DNA of 64,000 nucleotides, from the NCBI GenBank assembly GCA_027459505.1, contig DAIDIE010000022.1, forward strand, positions 88,819 through 152,818. The letters run 5' to 3'. The notes beneath the pieces were generated by a model. The model had not been told where the DNA came from, ran no database searches, and was given only the letters and a program-made list of their open reading frames with translations. The position numbers and the translations under genes were made by a program. Numbering within the stretch: position 1 is the first letter of the stretch; each line of letters begins with the position of its first letter. Shown here in pieces: positions 16,916 through 25,767 of this stretch. The stretch is from Acidobacteriota bacterium. GTDB lineage: Bacteria > Acidobacteriota > Terriglobia > Terriglobales > SCQP01.

Positions 16916-17833
16916 GTGCTTTTGCAAAACCGTTTTTCGTTGTGTTCTGTTCTGTTGTCTTTCTCTTGCCTGCTGTTTGCCGCTTGTGGTGGCCGCGGCA
17001 GCTTCACCGCACAGGGCGCCGCGTCCTCCTCCACGTCCTCGATTCCCAGCACGAACCTCTTTCCGAATGCAAAATGGCTGACCACGGCGCCCACTGGCGG
17101 GGGCAGCAGCATCGCTTTCCTGAACGCGGGGTTCCTGCTCAACGACCACAAAGGGGGCTTTGATTACCCGGAAGACACGGCCGACGGCAGCCATGGCTGG
17201 TACACCTTCCATGACGGTTACGGCAACACTGTCAGCGTTCCGGTTCCGGTGGATGGCTTTCACCCTTCCGTGGGCGGCTGGGGCTATAACGACGGTCATC
17301 TTGTCATCCTTGATCTCGCCACTCGAACCTATTACGACTTCTGGAAGTTGAACGTCGACTCCAGTGGAAACCCCACCAGCGACCAGGTAGGCCAGATTCA
17401 AACCGGCTCGCTGGATGGCCAAGGGACGCCCGGCGATACTGCCGCCGGCATTACCGGCGCCGCTGGCGACGTGCTCCCGCAAGAGTTTTCCACCGGGATT
17501 CATCACGCCCTGAACTGCATCGTGCCCGAGGGCTGGAACAACAGCTCGCTGGGACACCAGGCGCCAGCCGTGAAGACCGACGGCCAGTCGAGCAGCGGCG
17601 TACTCAGCGAGGGTGCCAAAATTGGTATTGATCCCTCCATCGATCTCACAACATTAGGGTTGGGCAAGGATGCCCTCACGCTGATGACAGCGGTGCAGCA
17701 ATACGGCTGCGTGATTACTGACCAGAACGGCGGCACCAATGCGATCTCCATCTATTCCGCCGTCCCGGACGAGAGCTCGCTGGATTTAACCGGCTTGGAC
17801 AAGGTGGGACCATACCTGCGGCTGTACATGTAG
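16916..17833 (+). CDS. Secreted lipoprotein of unknown function
   Basis: 305 residues starting at GTG. The signal ends in a lipobox LFAAC (Cys24), so it is a predicted lipoprotein. The mature part is rich in Gly/Asp/Thr. Near the C-terminus it contains SEGAKIGIDPSIDL...AVQQYGCVITDQNGG, a pattern I associate with secreted proteins of unknown function in Acidobacteriota and Actinobacteria (uncertain). No catalytic motif recognised. The GTG start has only a GAGGGG-like site. Confidence 0.65.
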   Translation: MLLQNRFSLCSVLLSFSCLLFAACGGRGSFTAQGAASSSTSSIPSTNLFPNAKWLTTAPTGGGSSIAFLNAGFLLNDHKGGFDYPEDTADGSHGWYTFHDGYGNTVSVPVPVDGFHPSVGGWGYNDGHLVILDLATRTYYDFWKLNVDSSGNPTSDQVGQIQTGSLDGQGTPGDTAAGITGAAGDVLPQEFSTGIHHALNCIVPEGWNNSSLGHQAPAVKTDGQSSSGVLSEGAKIGIDPSIDLTTLGLGKDALTLMTAVQQYGCVITDQNGGTNAISIYSAVPDESSLDLTGLDKVGPYLRLYM

Positions 17834-17902
17834 CCTCCTGCCCATCGGCCATCCGTCGGCCCAGGCGGGCGTGCACAGTCGAGCCTCTGGCGGCGCCTTC
17901 CG

Positions 17903-19669
17903 TCAACGCGTAGGGGGCTGGGCGGAGGCGCCGGCCGGCTCATTGCGTGCCGTCTTGCGGGGGCCTTCTCCCAACCGTTGTGTGTCCGGAGCCCTGAGGG
18001 GAACGCCGGAGCGGGTTAGATCCAGGTAAAAGGGCGCCACCAGGAAAGGCATTTTTTCCTGTGGCGAAAGCAGCGGCACCGCGGGCGCGTCGTCGAAGCT
18101 TAAACCATCCGTCCAGGGATTGATGTCGATGCGTCCGCCCAACGGCAGCGCCGCCGTTTGCTTGAGTGAGAGCGGCTGCAGTGGTGGCGCCTGCTGCATC
18201 AGCTGCGCCAGGTCAGCCAGGTCCGCTCCGGTAATCGAGTTTCCCAACTCGCCGTGGGTCAAATGCGGCAGGTCCGGCGCCGCCTCCGCCAGCGCTCTCA
18301 GATAAAGGCCCGCACTGCCCAACTGACTGCGATAAGGCGAGTGTTCCAGCAGTTGCAGAGCTTTCTTGTCGGCCGCCATCTCTTCCCAGAGTGGCCGGCG
18401 CAGATGGATATCTTCGAAGCTGTCGTGATCGGGAAAGAGCATGCGGTCCGCAAAGGCGTAATCCGTATTGATAGAGTGGCCGAGCACGATGTGCGCCAAC
18501 TCGCGCGCCAGCAGCGCGGCCAGGCTGGCCTCATTGGGGAGGGTATCAACCAGCCCGCGGCTGAACACAATCGTGTGGCCAATACTGAACGCGTCCAGAG
18601 GTGTGGTCAAAAGCACCCGGCAGCGGACAGCGGGCACGATGTTCAGGTGGTTGGTGACGATGAGATTGTTCACCACCGTGGTCAAAACCTGGTCGACCGG
18701 TCCTTGCGGCGCCAACAGGCCGGCCCGCTGCAGCCGCTGCAAAATGTTGTCCTCCGCCTGCCGCTGCCATTCGCGGCGGCTGGCGGCGGGAGACAGAGCG
18801 GGCGGGGAGGTGGCGTTATCGCCCAGTTCTGCCCCCTCAATTTGAATGTTGGTGCGCGTCTCGCGGTGCCGCCAGTAACGCAGGCTGTAGCCCCACAAAC
18901 GGGTTTGCGCCCGGAAGCGCGCATGACGGAACAGGCCGTAACGCAGGTCGTTTTCCTGACTGAACACATTCGTGGGGAGCCAGATGCGCGGCGCCACGTT
19001 GCTGCGCCAGCTGTCAAAGTGCAGGGCGGGATGGTTTCTACCGCCGCCCCAGTAGGCGCCGTTGAAGCGCACTAAAATGTCGTTCCGGTCTTCTACCCAG
19101 ATCCGTCCCCAAAATCCGTGCCGCTGCACGCGCAGCCGCGGCGCCACGTCGAACACGTAGCAGCGCACCTGCCCTAGAAACTGTTCCCGGACAAATTGAA
19201 ACGTGTAGTGTTCCTGATCAAAGTGCCGCGCGTCGGGAAACAGCATCTGCACAAAACCGTTGCGCAGGTAATGCACAGTCAGCGACTCGCGCAGCGGGCG
19301 GGTCACGTGGTCGGTGAGCGGGCCCATCCACTGCTGCCATTCCTTTTGCGGTTCTGGGAGAAAGCTGATCGAGCTCAAGCCATTGTGCCAATCAACGCGG
19401 CTCAGGAAGTACTCATCCCCGGTGGGAACAGAACCCAGTGTGCGCGTGGGCCGCACCATTTGCAGGTACGTCTCGACCCGGGGTGTGAGGGTGCGCATGG
19501 CCGCCAGCAGGTCGTGCTCGTAATGCGACATGCGTCCCAGGATTTCGCTTTGCCGGCGCGCCTGCAGCGAGTTGGATGGGTGCAGGGGCGGCAAGGGGAG
19601 CTGTGCGGTGACCGGGGCGGGGCAGGCGAAAAGCAGCGGCAAAAGGAGAAAGAGAAGAGGTCGATTCAT
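17903..19669 (-). CDS. Secreted M48-like peptidase with degenerate zinc motif (RELAH)
   Basis: 588 residues with a signal peptide (LLFLLLPLLFACPAPVTAQ). The C-terminal half resembles M48 peptidases: FSRGLVDTLPNEASLAALLARELAHIVLGH followed by EEMAADKKALQLLE. The canonical HEXXH is REXXH here (Arg389-Glu-Leu-Ala-His393), a single CAC-to-CGC change by codon, so the first zinc ligand is missing and catalysis is doubtful. The N-terminal ~300 residues contain beta-rich segments (ARLRVQRHGFWGRIWVEDRND). Divergent from no close neighbour; the next minus-strand gene upstream is tonB-like (24 bp), so they may be one operon. Confidence 0.75.
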   Translation of the reverse strand: MNRPLLFLLLPLLFACPAPVTAQLPLPPLHPSNSLQARRQSEILGRMSHYEHDLLAAMRTLTPRVETYLQMVRPTRTLGSVPTGDEYFLSRVDWHNGLSSISFLPEPQKEWQQWMGPLTDHVTRPLRESLTVHYLRNGFVQMLFPDARHFDQEHYTFQFVREQFLGQVRCYVFDVAPRLRVQRHGFWGRIWVEDRNDILVRFNGAYWGGGRNHPALHFDSWRSNVAPRIWLPTNVFSQENDLRYGLFRHARFRAQTRLWGYSLRYWRHRETRTNIQIEGAELGDNATSPPALSPAASRREWQRQAEDNILQRLQRAGLLAPQGPVDQVLTTVVNNLIVTNHLNIVPAVRCRVLLTTPLDAFSIGHTIVFSRGLVDTLPNEASLAALLARELAHIVLGHSINTDYAFADRMLFPDHDSFEDIHLRRPLWEEMAADKKALQLLEHSPYRSQLGSAGLYLRALAEAAPDLPHLTHGELGNSITGADLADLAQLMQQAPPLQPLSLKQTAALPLGGRIDINPWTDGLSFDDAPAVPLLSPQEKMPFLVAPFYLDLTRSGVPLRAPDTQRLGEGPRKTARNEPAGASAQPPTR

Positions 19670-19692
19670 AACTCTGATCCCAAACCTTGACT

Positions 19693-20712
19693 TCAGTCCG
19701 CCAGGCGGAAGCGGACGTGTAACATCACAACCCAGTCCACAGGATGGCCATCACGTTCCGCGGGCAAAAAGCGGATGGCCTGCGCCGCCAGTTCTGCCTG
19801 GCGGTCGAGACCTCCGCCCAGGTGACGCAAAATCCCGAGCAACTGCACGTGTCCGTTGGCCGCCAACCGCGCCCGCAAGACCACATCCCCCTGCAGTCCC
19901 ATCTGTTTGGCTAAAGGGGTGTACAGAGGCTTGGGCCGGAACAGGATCAGCGGGCTTTGCACGTGGGGCGCGGGCGGCTGCTTGGACGCCGCCGCCGGCG
20001 CGGCTTGCGGAACTGGAAAGCTGCCTAAGCGCGCGGCCAGCGCGGTCGCGGTGGGCACTGTCGCGGTGCTCGTCGCGGCTGCAAAGCCGCCCACCCGCAG
20101 CCCGGGCCCGCGCCCGGCGCCCCCGGTTGCGCCCGGCGCGCCGGCGGCAAACACGCCCACATGGGTGGTTGCGCCTGGTGCGGGTGCGACCGCACCAGGA
20201 TGAGCATTGCCAAAGATGCCAACTTGTACTTGCGGCCGCGGACCCGCGCTTGGCTGCGGCGGCCGGACCTGCGTGCGCGGGGCATGCAGAGCCGCCTCCA
20301 CGGGCGCCGCCGGTGCTACCGCTTGCGGCAAAATGCGCTCCGGCGCGGCAGCCGCCGGCGGCGCCGGCTGCGCCGCGAGGCGCTGGGGAGTGCTGGGCAT
20401 GGGGCGCCGAGCTGTCGGCTGCGGCCGCTTCGGTCGGGACGGTGGCGGAGCCGGCGGCGGACTTAGGGAGGGCGCTGGACCCAGCCACAGCGGCAAACTT
20501 CTGGTGGTGCTGACCTCCCAATGCAGACGGCGCGGCGGTAGCCGCAGGCCAGCCCAAAGCAGCAAAGAAAGCAATAGTACCTGCAGCAGGGCACTGCCCG
20601 CCAAGCTCTGCCGTCGCTGCCGCAGTTGCTCGCTGCTTTCACCCAGCAGGCACACAAAGCCGTCAATCTCTGTTTGAAACTTTCTGGTCGGCGCTGTCGG
20701 TGCAATGCGCAT
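19693..20712 (-). CDS. TonB-like protein (energy transducer C-terminal domain)
   Basis: 339 residues from ATG 20712 (GGAG upstream); the track start at 20766 is less likely. Layout: cytoplasmic N-terminus, one membrane helix (AGSALLQVLLLSLLLWAGL), a long Pro/Ala-rich periplasmic linker (PPPAPPPSRPKRPQP and following, about 150 residues) and a C-terminal TonB-like domain (KQMGLQGDVVLRARLAANGHVQLLG). Such proteins link the inner membrane to outer-membrane receptors. No ExbBD or receptor gene is adjacent. Probably cotranscribed with the M48-like gene downstream. Confidence 0.75.
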   Translation of the reverse strand: MRIAPTAPTRKFQTEIDGFVCLLGESSEQLRQRRQSLAGSALLQVLLLSLLLWAGLRLPPRRLHWEVSTTRSLPLWLGPAPSLSPPPAPPPSRPKRPQPTARRPMPSTPQRLAAQPAPPAAAAPERILPQAVAPAAPVEAALHAPRTQVRPPQPSAGPRPQVQVGIFGNAHPGAVAPAPGATTHVGVFAAGAPGATGGAGRGPGLRVGGFAAATSTATVPTATALAARLGSFPVPQAAPAAASKQPPAPHVQSPLILFRPKPLYTPLAKQMGLQGDVVLRARLAANGHVQLLGILRHLGGGLDRQAELAAQAIRFLPAERDGHPVDWVVMLHVRFRLAD

Positions 20713-20792
20713 AGCTGCAACTCCGGATGAGGTAAGAAGGGGGGCAGGTTGCGCGCACTGTAGCAAATAGCTGCGGGCATAAGTCCAAAAAC

Positions 20793-20810
20793 AAGGTGCT
20801 TTGCCACCTT
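20793..20810 (-). terminator. Terminator-like hairpin in the tonB 5' leader
   Basis: Read on the minus strand: AAGGTG-GCAAAG-CACCTT followed by GTTTTTGG, an intrinsic-terminator-like element about 80 bp upstream of the tonB-like start. No minus-strand gene ends just upstream, so if transcribed it would act as an attenuator. The rest of 20713-21103 shows no supported gene. Confidence 0.35.
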
Positions 20811-21103
20811 AGTCTTATTCGTCACTCCCGCCGCTTTTCTGCTGCATCTTTTCAGCTCTGGCGTGCTTCTCTCTTGAAACGGAGGGGGCAGGAGTGAGCG
20901 CCATGCGCAATTGGCGATATTTACAAGGGCAGCCGGAGAGACTGAGAGGCGCCGTTTGCCACCGCGCGACCGGGCGAGTGTTTCCGCCCAGCAGCACCGC
21001 GAGAGGGTTGACCGGGAGGTCGCAGACATTGCGGCGGCCAGGCGCGCCGCCCCGCTTTTGGGCACGGGTTGTGTCGTGCTGCGTGACACGGTCCCGAGGG
21101 GCA

Positions 21104-21565
21104 ATGGTGGTGGCGTTGTTGTTGAGCGCGGGCGCCGCCTGGGCCCAAAGTGCGGCGCAGCCCTATGTGCCCTGCCTGGGCTGCGCCGAGCACACCGAGC
21201 TGCACAATCGCTGGCGCCGCCCCTGGGAGCTGCTGCTGCTGACCCATGGACTGTTATTGACCGAACACTTCTGGCTGGAACAGCGCGCCAGCCGAATGGG
21301 CCTGTGCGAACAGGAGCCGCTGTTGCGCGGCCGCATCCTCTCCCAGAATGGCTGCTATCACTACTCGGCGGCGCGTGCCTGGGGTGTCGAGCTGCCGTTG
21401 GAGTTACTCGTTTTTGTCAGTCCGTCCTGGGGATTGGCCTCCCACGGCCATCCCCGTCTGGGCGCTACCTGGGAACTGGTGCCGATTGCGCTGCACGCGA
21501 TCGCCATTGAGCGCACCGCCAGGGCCATCGATCAGCAAAACAAACTGCAAGCGCTGCTGTTTTAA
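21104..21565 (+). CDS. Small exported hypothetical protein
   Basis: 153 residues from ATG 21104, chosen because MVVALLLSAGAAWAQ is a good signal peptide; the longer track start at 20894 gives an implausible Arg-rich leader. The mature part has two hydrophobic stretches (PWELLLLTHGLLLTEHFWL and VELPLELLVFVSPSWGL), and Cys-X2-Cys (PCLGC). Family not recognised. It lies 71 bp upstream of the Ig/NHL lipoprotein on the same strand and may be cotranscribed. Confidence 0.55.
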   Translation: MVVALLLSAGAAWAQSAAQPYVPCLGCAEHTELHNRWRRPWELLLLTHGLLLTEHFWLEQRASRMGLCEQEPLLRGRILSQNGCYHYSAARAWGVELPLELLVFVSPSWGLASHGHPRLGATWELVPIALHAIAIERTARAIDQQNKLQALLF

Positions 21566-21636
21566 GCCGGCCGCCTTGGGGGCCGGCCCGTGCGCCGAAT
21601 CTGTGCGGCGCGCCTTTCGGTGCGAGGAGATCTGTC

Positions 21637-24600
21637 ATGCGTGGAAACTGGATTAACCGGCAGGCGCTCACAATATGGGCGTGGTTGGAAAGCGGCAACT
21701 TTGTTGTGGCGCGGCGCCGCCACTTTTATGCCGCCGCGGTGGCGTTGGTCTCCAGCGCGTTGCTGGGCGGCTGTGGCGCCCATCTGCCCGCCAACCAGCC
21801 CGTGATTTCCATCAGCCCGGTTTTCGCTCAGCTCCAGGCTGATCTGGGGCAGCAGCATTTTGCCGCCTTCATTCAAAACGACAGCAACACGCAGGTGGTT
21901 TGGAAGGTGAATGGGATTTTGGGTGGCAACGCCGCCTACGGGCATATCGATGGCAGCGGCAACTATTCCGCTCCGGCAGTGGCGCCCGACCCGGCTCAAA
22001 TACAGGTAACGGCGGTCAGCGTGGCGGATAGCCAGCACACCGCCAGCGCCACCGTGCAGATCACGCCCGCCGTGCAGGTGAGTATTTCGCCCGCTAACCC
22101 GTTTGTCAAAGTGCGCACCCAGCAACAGTTCACCGCCACCGTGGACAATGCGGTCAACACTGCCGTGTCCTGGGCGGTGAACGGCGTTGCCGGCGGACTT
22201 CCCGCCACCGGGACAATTGACGCCAATGGCCTGTACACCGCCCCCGCCACCTATCCCGGAGTGGCGCAGGTGACGGTGACCGCCGTCAGCCAGCAGGATC
22301 CCAACCAGTCCGGCAGCACGGCGGTCAATCTGAACAATGGCGTGATCGTAACGGTCACGCCCGCAGTGGCGGCCGTGGACCTGGGTGGTTCGCTGACCTT
22401 CACGGCCAACGTGCAGAATACCGACAACACCGCCGTCAGTTGGAGTGTCAACGATATCGAAGGCGGCAACCCGCAGATCGGCACCATCAGTGCACAGGGT
22501 GTCTACACGGCGCCTCGCGGTTTGCCGGCAAGCAATGCGGTCACCATTACCGCCACCAGTGTGGCCGACCCCACCGCCAGTGGGAGCGCGCAACTCACGC
22601 TCAATGTGCCCCCCGGCGCCTTCAGCCTGTCGCCGGCGCAAGTGCAGCTTTCCATGGCGAAGGCGACCTCGCAAAGTGTGACCTTCACCGTCACCACCGC
22701 TTCGGGCTTTGACGGCACAATTCAGTTTGCCCTTTCGGGCGCGCCACCCAACGTCACTGCCGCCTTCACGCCACAAACACTGACCGGCTCCGGAACTGTC
22801 ATATTGAAGTTATCCACCACCAGCATCAGCCTGGCCGGCTCAAACCTGCCGTTGCTGATCACCGCCACCAGTCAGACCACGGGTGGGGGGAGCACGTTGC
22901 AGACAGCGAATCTCGTGCTCACGATCCAGGGCTGGGCGGGACAGGTACACACGGTCGCTGGTGGTCCCGGTGGGCCCGGCTTCCAGGATGGCTCCGGTCC
23001 CAGCGATGAACTGGAAGCCAATGCGCTGGCCAATGATGGCGCCGGCAATATCTATTTCCTCGACGGGCAGGGCTACGCCCTGCGCGGATTCAATATTCCC
23101 AGCGGCGCGGTAAACACCTTGCAGGGCAGCCCTTACACCTTCTCCTTTGCCGATGGAGAAGGACTGGCCTTGGACCGGCGCAGCAATACCTTCTATATCG
23201 CCGACAGCAGAGATAACCGCATTCTGCGCTATACCGCCGGTGACCAGAAGATGACGGTACTGGCTGGCGGAGGCGCCGCCGGCAGCAAAGACGGGCAGGC
23301 GCAGAACGCGCAGTTCAATCGTCCCATGGGCGTGGCGCTGTCTCCCGACGGGACCACGCTTTACGTGGCCGACTCGCAGAACGATTTGATTCGCAGCGTC
23401 AACGTCGCCAGCGGAATGGTCACCACGATCGCCGGTCAGGCCGGCATCGCCGGTCATCTGGATGGAACCCATCCTACCCTCTGTGCCCCTCGCGGGGTGT
23501 CCCTGAATGACGCCGGAACGACCCTCTATTTTGGGGATACCTGCTCCTACGATATTCGCGCTCTCAACCTGAGCAGCGGCGCCGTCACAACGCTGGCCGG
23601 CACCGGTCAACCGGGGGCGCAGGATGGCCCCGCGCTCCAGGCAAGCTTTTCCGATCTGCGCGGCCTAGCGGTCGATCCACACAATGGCGGCGCGGCATTG
23701 CTCTACGTGGCGGACTCCAACGAGGTTCGCGTGCTGACGCTGGGCCCGGCTCCGCTGGTCTACACGCTGGCGGGCCAGGCCAAACAGGGAACTGCCGACG
23801 GCGGCGGGTCCAGCGCCATGTTCGATAGCCCGCGTGACCTTACGGTTGAAATCGATCAGCGGGGCACCAATACCAGTTCTATTTTTGTCGCCGATACAAA
23901 AAACGGATTGTTGCGCCGCATTGATTTTGCCAACCCGTTGCAAGCCACTAGCGCTGGTTCCGCCAACGTTCTGGTAACCACCATTGCCGGGCAGGTTCCT
24001 GACCGCGGGCGTGCTGACGGGCTTGGCACCGGAACCGGATTCAACTCGCCTTCCGTGGCGCAGTTCAACGCTCCCTGGGGTATCGCCACCGACGGAACGA
24101 AGGCCTACGTGGCCGACAGCGGCAACTCCGCAATTCGCGCCGTTGACCTCTCAACCACCATTGTCAGCACGATCGCGGGACCGGGATTTGGAAATAGTGA
24201 TGGCCCAGCACTCGGAGCCACGTTCAATGGCCCTACGGGACTGGCACTGAATGCGGCAAACGGATGGCTGTTTATCAGTGATACCGGGAACAACGAAGTA
24301 CGCAAGCTGGACCTCAATGCGCAACTCGTTACGACCATTGCCGGTGGCACCACCGCCGGATACACAGACGGCAGTCTGTCTGCCGCGCGCTTTGATCAAC
24401 CAATGGGAATTGCCGCCTCTCCGGACGGCAGCAGAATCTATGTGGCCGATACTGGAAATAACGCCATCCGGATCATCGACCTGAATGCGGACACGGTTAG
24501 TACTCTGGCGGGAGGGCATCCAGGGACCGCCGACGGCGTCGGCACGCTGGCCGAGTTCAACGGGCCAGAGGGGGTGGCCCTCGATCCTACTGGTGCGGCG

Positions 24601-25008
24601 CTTTACATCAGCGATTCCGGCAACCACACCATACGGCGGCTGGACCTTTCCACGCGAGCCGTCACCACCATTGCAGGCACAGCAGGGGATTGCGGCTTTG
24701 CCGATGGCTTTGGGGCCAACGCCTTGATCTGCGATCCGGGAATGATCGCCACCGACGGCAATAGTATCTTTTGGGGCGATCAGGCCGGAGGCTTGGTCCG
24801 TGCTTTGAACCTTTCTACCGGCGCGGTCACCACGTTGGCTGGACAGCCAGCTCTGATTCACATGGCCGACGGAGATTACACTGAAGTGCCCGGAACGCTA
24901 ACCGGCCCAGTGCGCTACAACGTGACTGGGGCAGTTGCCGTCGCTCCTGACGCCAGCTTTCTCCTGTTCAGTGATCGCACAGCCAATACCGTACGGATCG
25001 TGCAATAG
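21637..25008 (+). CDS. Giant Ig-like / NHL-repeat lipoprotein
   Basis: 1123 residues. A signal with lipobox (LLGGC) anchors it to a membrane. Residues ~50-330 hold three tandem bacterial Ig-like domains of one type (each with W.VN...GG...G.I...G.Y.AP), then a fourth Ig-like domain (~330-430). From ~430 to the end are NHL beta-propeller repeats (VAVSPDGTTLYVADSQND, GVALDPTGAALYISDSGNH and similar), enough for two six-bladed propellers. NHL propellers bind proteins or ligands and rarely catalyse. A clear terminator follows. Probably a surface-exposed binding or adhesion protein. Confidence 0.88.
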   Translation: MRGNWINRQALTIWAWLESGNFVVARRRHFYAAAVALVSSALLGGCGAHLPANQPVISISPVFAQLQADLGQQHFAAFIQNDSNTQVVWKVNGILGGNAAYGHIDGSGNYSAPAVAPDPAQIQVTAVSVADSQHTASATVQITPAVQVSISPANPFVKVRTQQQFTATVDNAVNTAVSWAVNGVAGGLPATGTIDANGLYTAPATYPGVAQVTVTAVSQQDPNQSGSTAVNLNNGVIVTVTPAVAAVDLGGSLTFTANVQNTDNTAVSWSVNDIEGGNPQIGTISAQGVYTAPRGLPASNAVTITATSVADPTASGSAQLTLNVPPGAFSLSPAQVQLSMAKATSQSVTFTVTTASGFDGTIQFALSGAPPNVTAAFTPQTLTGSGTVILKLSTTSISLAGSNLPLLITATSQTTGGGSTLQTANLVLTIQGWAGQVHTVAGGPGGPGFQDGSGPSDELEANALANDGAGNIYFLDGQGYALRGFNIPSGAVNTLQGSPYTFSFADGEGLALDRRSNTFYIADSRDNRILRYTAGDQKMTVLAGGGAAGSKDGQAQNAQFNRPMGVALSPDGTTLYVADSQNDLIRSVNVASGMVTTIAGQAGIAGHLDGTHPTLCAPRGVSLNDAGTTLYFGDTCSYDIRALNLSSGAVTTLAGTGQPGAQDGPALQASFSDLRGLAVDPHNGGAALLYVADSNEVRVLTLGPAPLVYTLAGQAKQGTADGGGSSAMFDSPRDLTVEIDQRGTNTSSIFVADTKNGLLRRIDFANPLQATSAGSANVLVTTIAGQVPDRGRADGLGTGTGFNSPSVAQFNAPWGIATDGTKAYVADSGNSAIRAVDLSTTIVSTIAGPGFGNSDGPALGATFNGPTGLALNAANGWLFISDTGNNEVRKLDLNAQLVTTIAGGTTAGYTDGSLSAARFDQPMGIAASPDGSRIYVADTGNNAIRIIDLNADTVSTLAGGHPGTADGVGTLAEFNGPEGVALDPTGAALYISDSGNHTIRRLDLSTRAVTTIAGTAGDCGFADGFGANALICDPGMIATDGNSIFWGDQAGGLVRALNLSTGAVTTLAGQPALIHMADGDYTEVPGTLTGPVRYNVTGAVAVAPDASFLLFSDRTANTVRIVQ

Positions 25009-25042
25009 CGCCCCTAAGACGCCCGATTTTCTTGCAGTGGTC

Positions 25043-25084
25043 AGCGGCCCAAAACGGCACTCCGTTCTGGGCCGCTTTCATTCG
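25043..25084 (+). terminator. Intrinsic terminator after the NHL lipoprotein gene
   Basis: AGCGGCCCA-A-AACGG-CACT-CCGTT-C-TGGGCCGCT followed by TTTCATTC. Strong 14-bp stem with a single mismatch, 35 bp after the stop codon. Confidence 0.75.
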
Positions 25085-25180
25085 CAGTCGGCCATCGCGG
25101 AAGGCCTTGCGGAGAAGCAAGCCACCGCGTCGTTCCCAGGAAAGAGCCCTAAGAGAACGCCTGTGGCGGCCCGCGTAATA

Positions 25181-25277
25181 CCAGCCAGGGCCGAGTCGAA
25201 CTGATTTCGAGTTCGAAATCACAGGCGTCACTGCCACCAATGCCGGCGGGCGGCTCAAGCGACGACGCCCTGTCTTC
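25181..25277 (+). repeat. R2 element, copy e (chimeric end)
   Basis: Begins with CCAGCCAGGGCCGAGTCGAAC and a perfect palindrome GATTTCGA-GT-TCGAAATC, but its 3' half (AATGCCGGCGGGCGGCTCAAGCGACGACGCC) resembles the R1 3' end. R1 copy C follows 47 bp later. Confidence 0.55.
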
Positions 25278-25324
25278 CTCCCCCGCCTTTTGTCGCCCTC
25301 CGGCCCAGTCCAGCATCATTCCTT

Positions 25325-25504
25325 AGGAGCGAGCCACCGAGTCCTCCATGCGGGAGGAGATCGCAGGTGGAGGGCGGCGAAATTCCGAAGGGCGTCCCCC
25401 TCGCGCGGGAGAGGAGCCCGGCATCGGCGGCTTCACGTTCTCGCTGGAGAACGTGCCAGCGACCAACGGGAGCGGGCGGCCTGAAGGAGACGAGGCCGTG
25501 CCTT
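25325..25504 (+). repeat. R1 structured element, copy C (180 bp)
   Basis: AGGAGCGAGCCACCGAGTCC...GAGGCCGTGCCTT, the short R1 form. Hairpins CCTCC-ATGC-GGAGG and CACGTTCTC-GCTG-GAGAACGTG are intact. It lies in the long 5' intergenic region of the GH18-NodB-GT2 gene. The remaining sequence 25505-25767 contains an AGAGTGGA-N6-TCCACTCT hairpin (25660-25681) and no other gene. Confidence 0.85.
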
Positions 25505-25767
25505 TAGCGAAGGTCGCTCAGAGAAAGTGGACGGAACTCCCCTCGGTTAGCGGCGCAGATTGCAGCGCTACAAGTTTTTATTTCGCTCCGGTTCGTTGCC
25601 GATACCCTCCGCGATGCAACGGTGGTACGCTTCCTGCTCGGGCCGGAGCGGGTTCCTGTAGAGTGGAAGTTGCTCCACTCTGAACAAGCGTGGAGGATGG
25701 GGAAGTGTGCCTCCCAAACGCTCCAGAAAGAGGAAACCGGAACAGAGCAGTTCCGGGCGGTGAATGG

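Noticed and set aside
25348-25683. Small proteins containing GGFTFSLENVPAT / SAASRSHWRT (also at 7488, 8477, 43123, 57870, 63157)
   Set aside because: They are translations of the R1 repeat in different frames, not genes.
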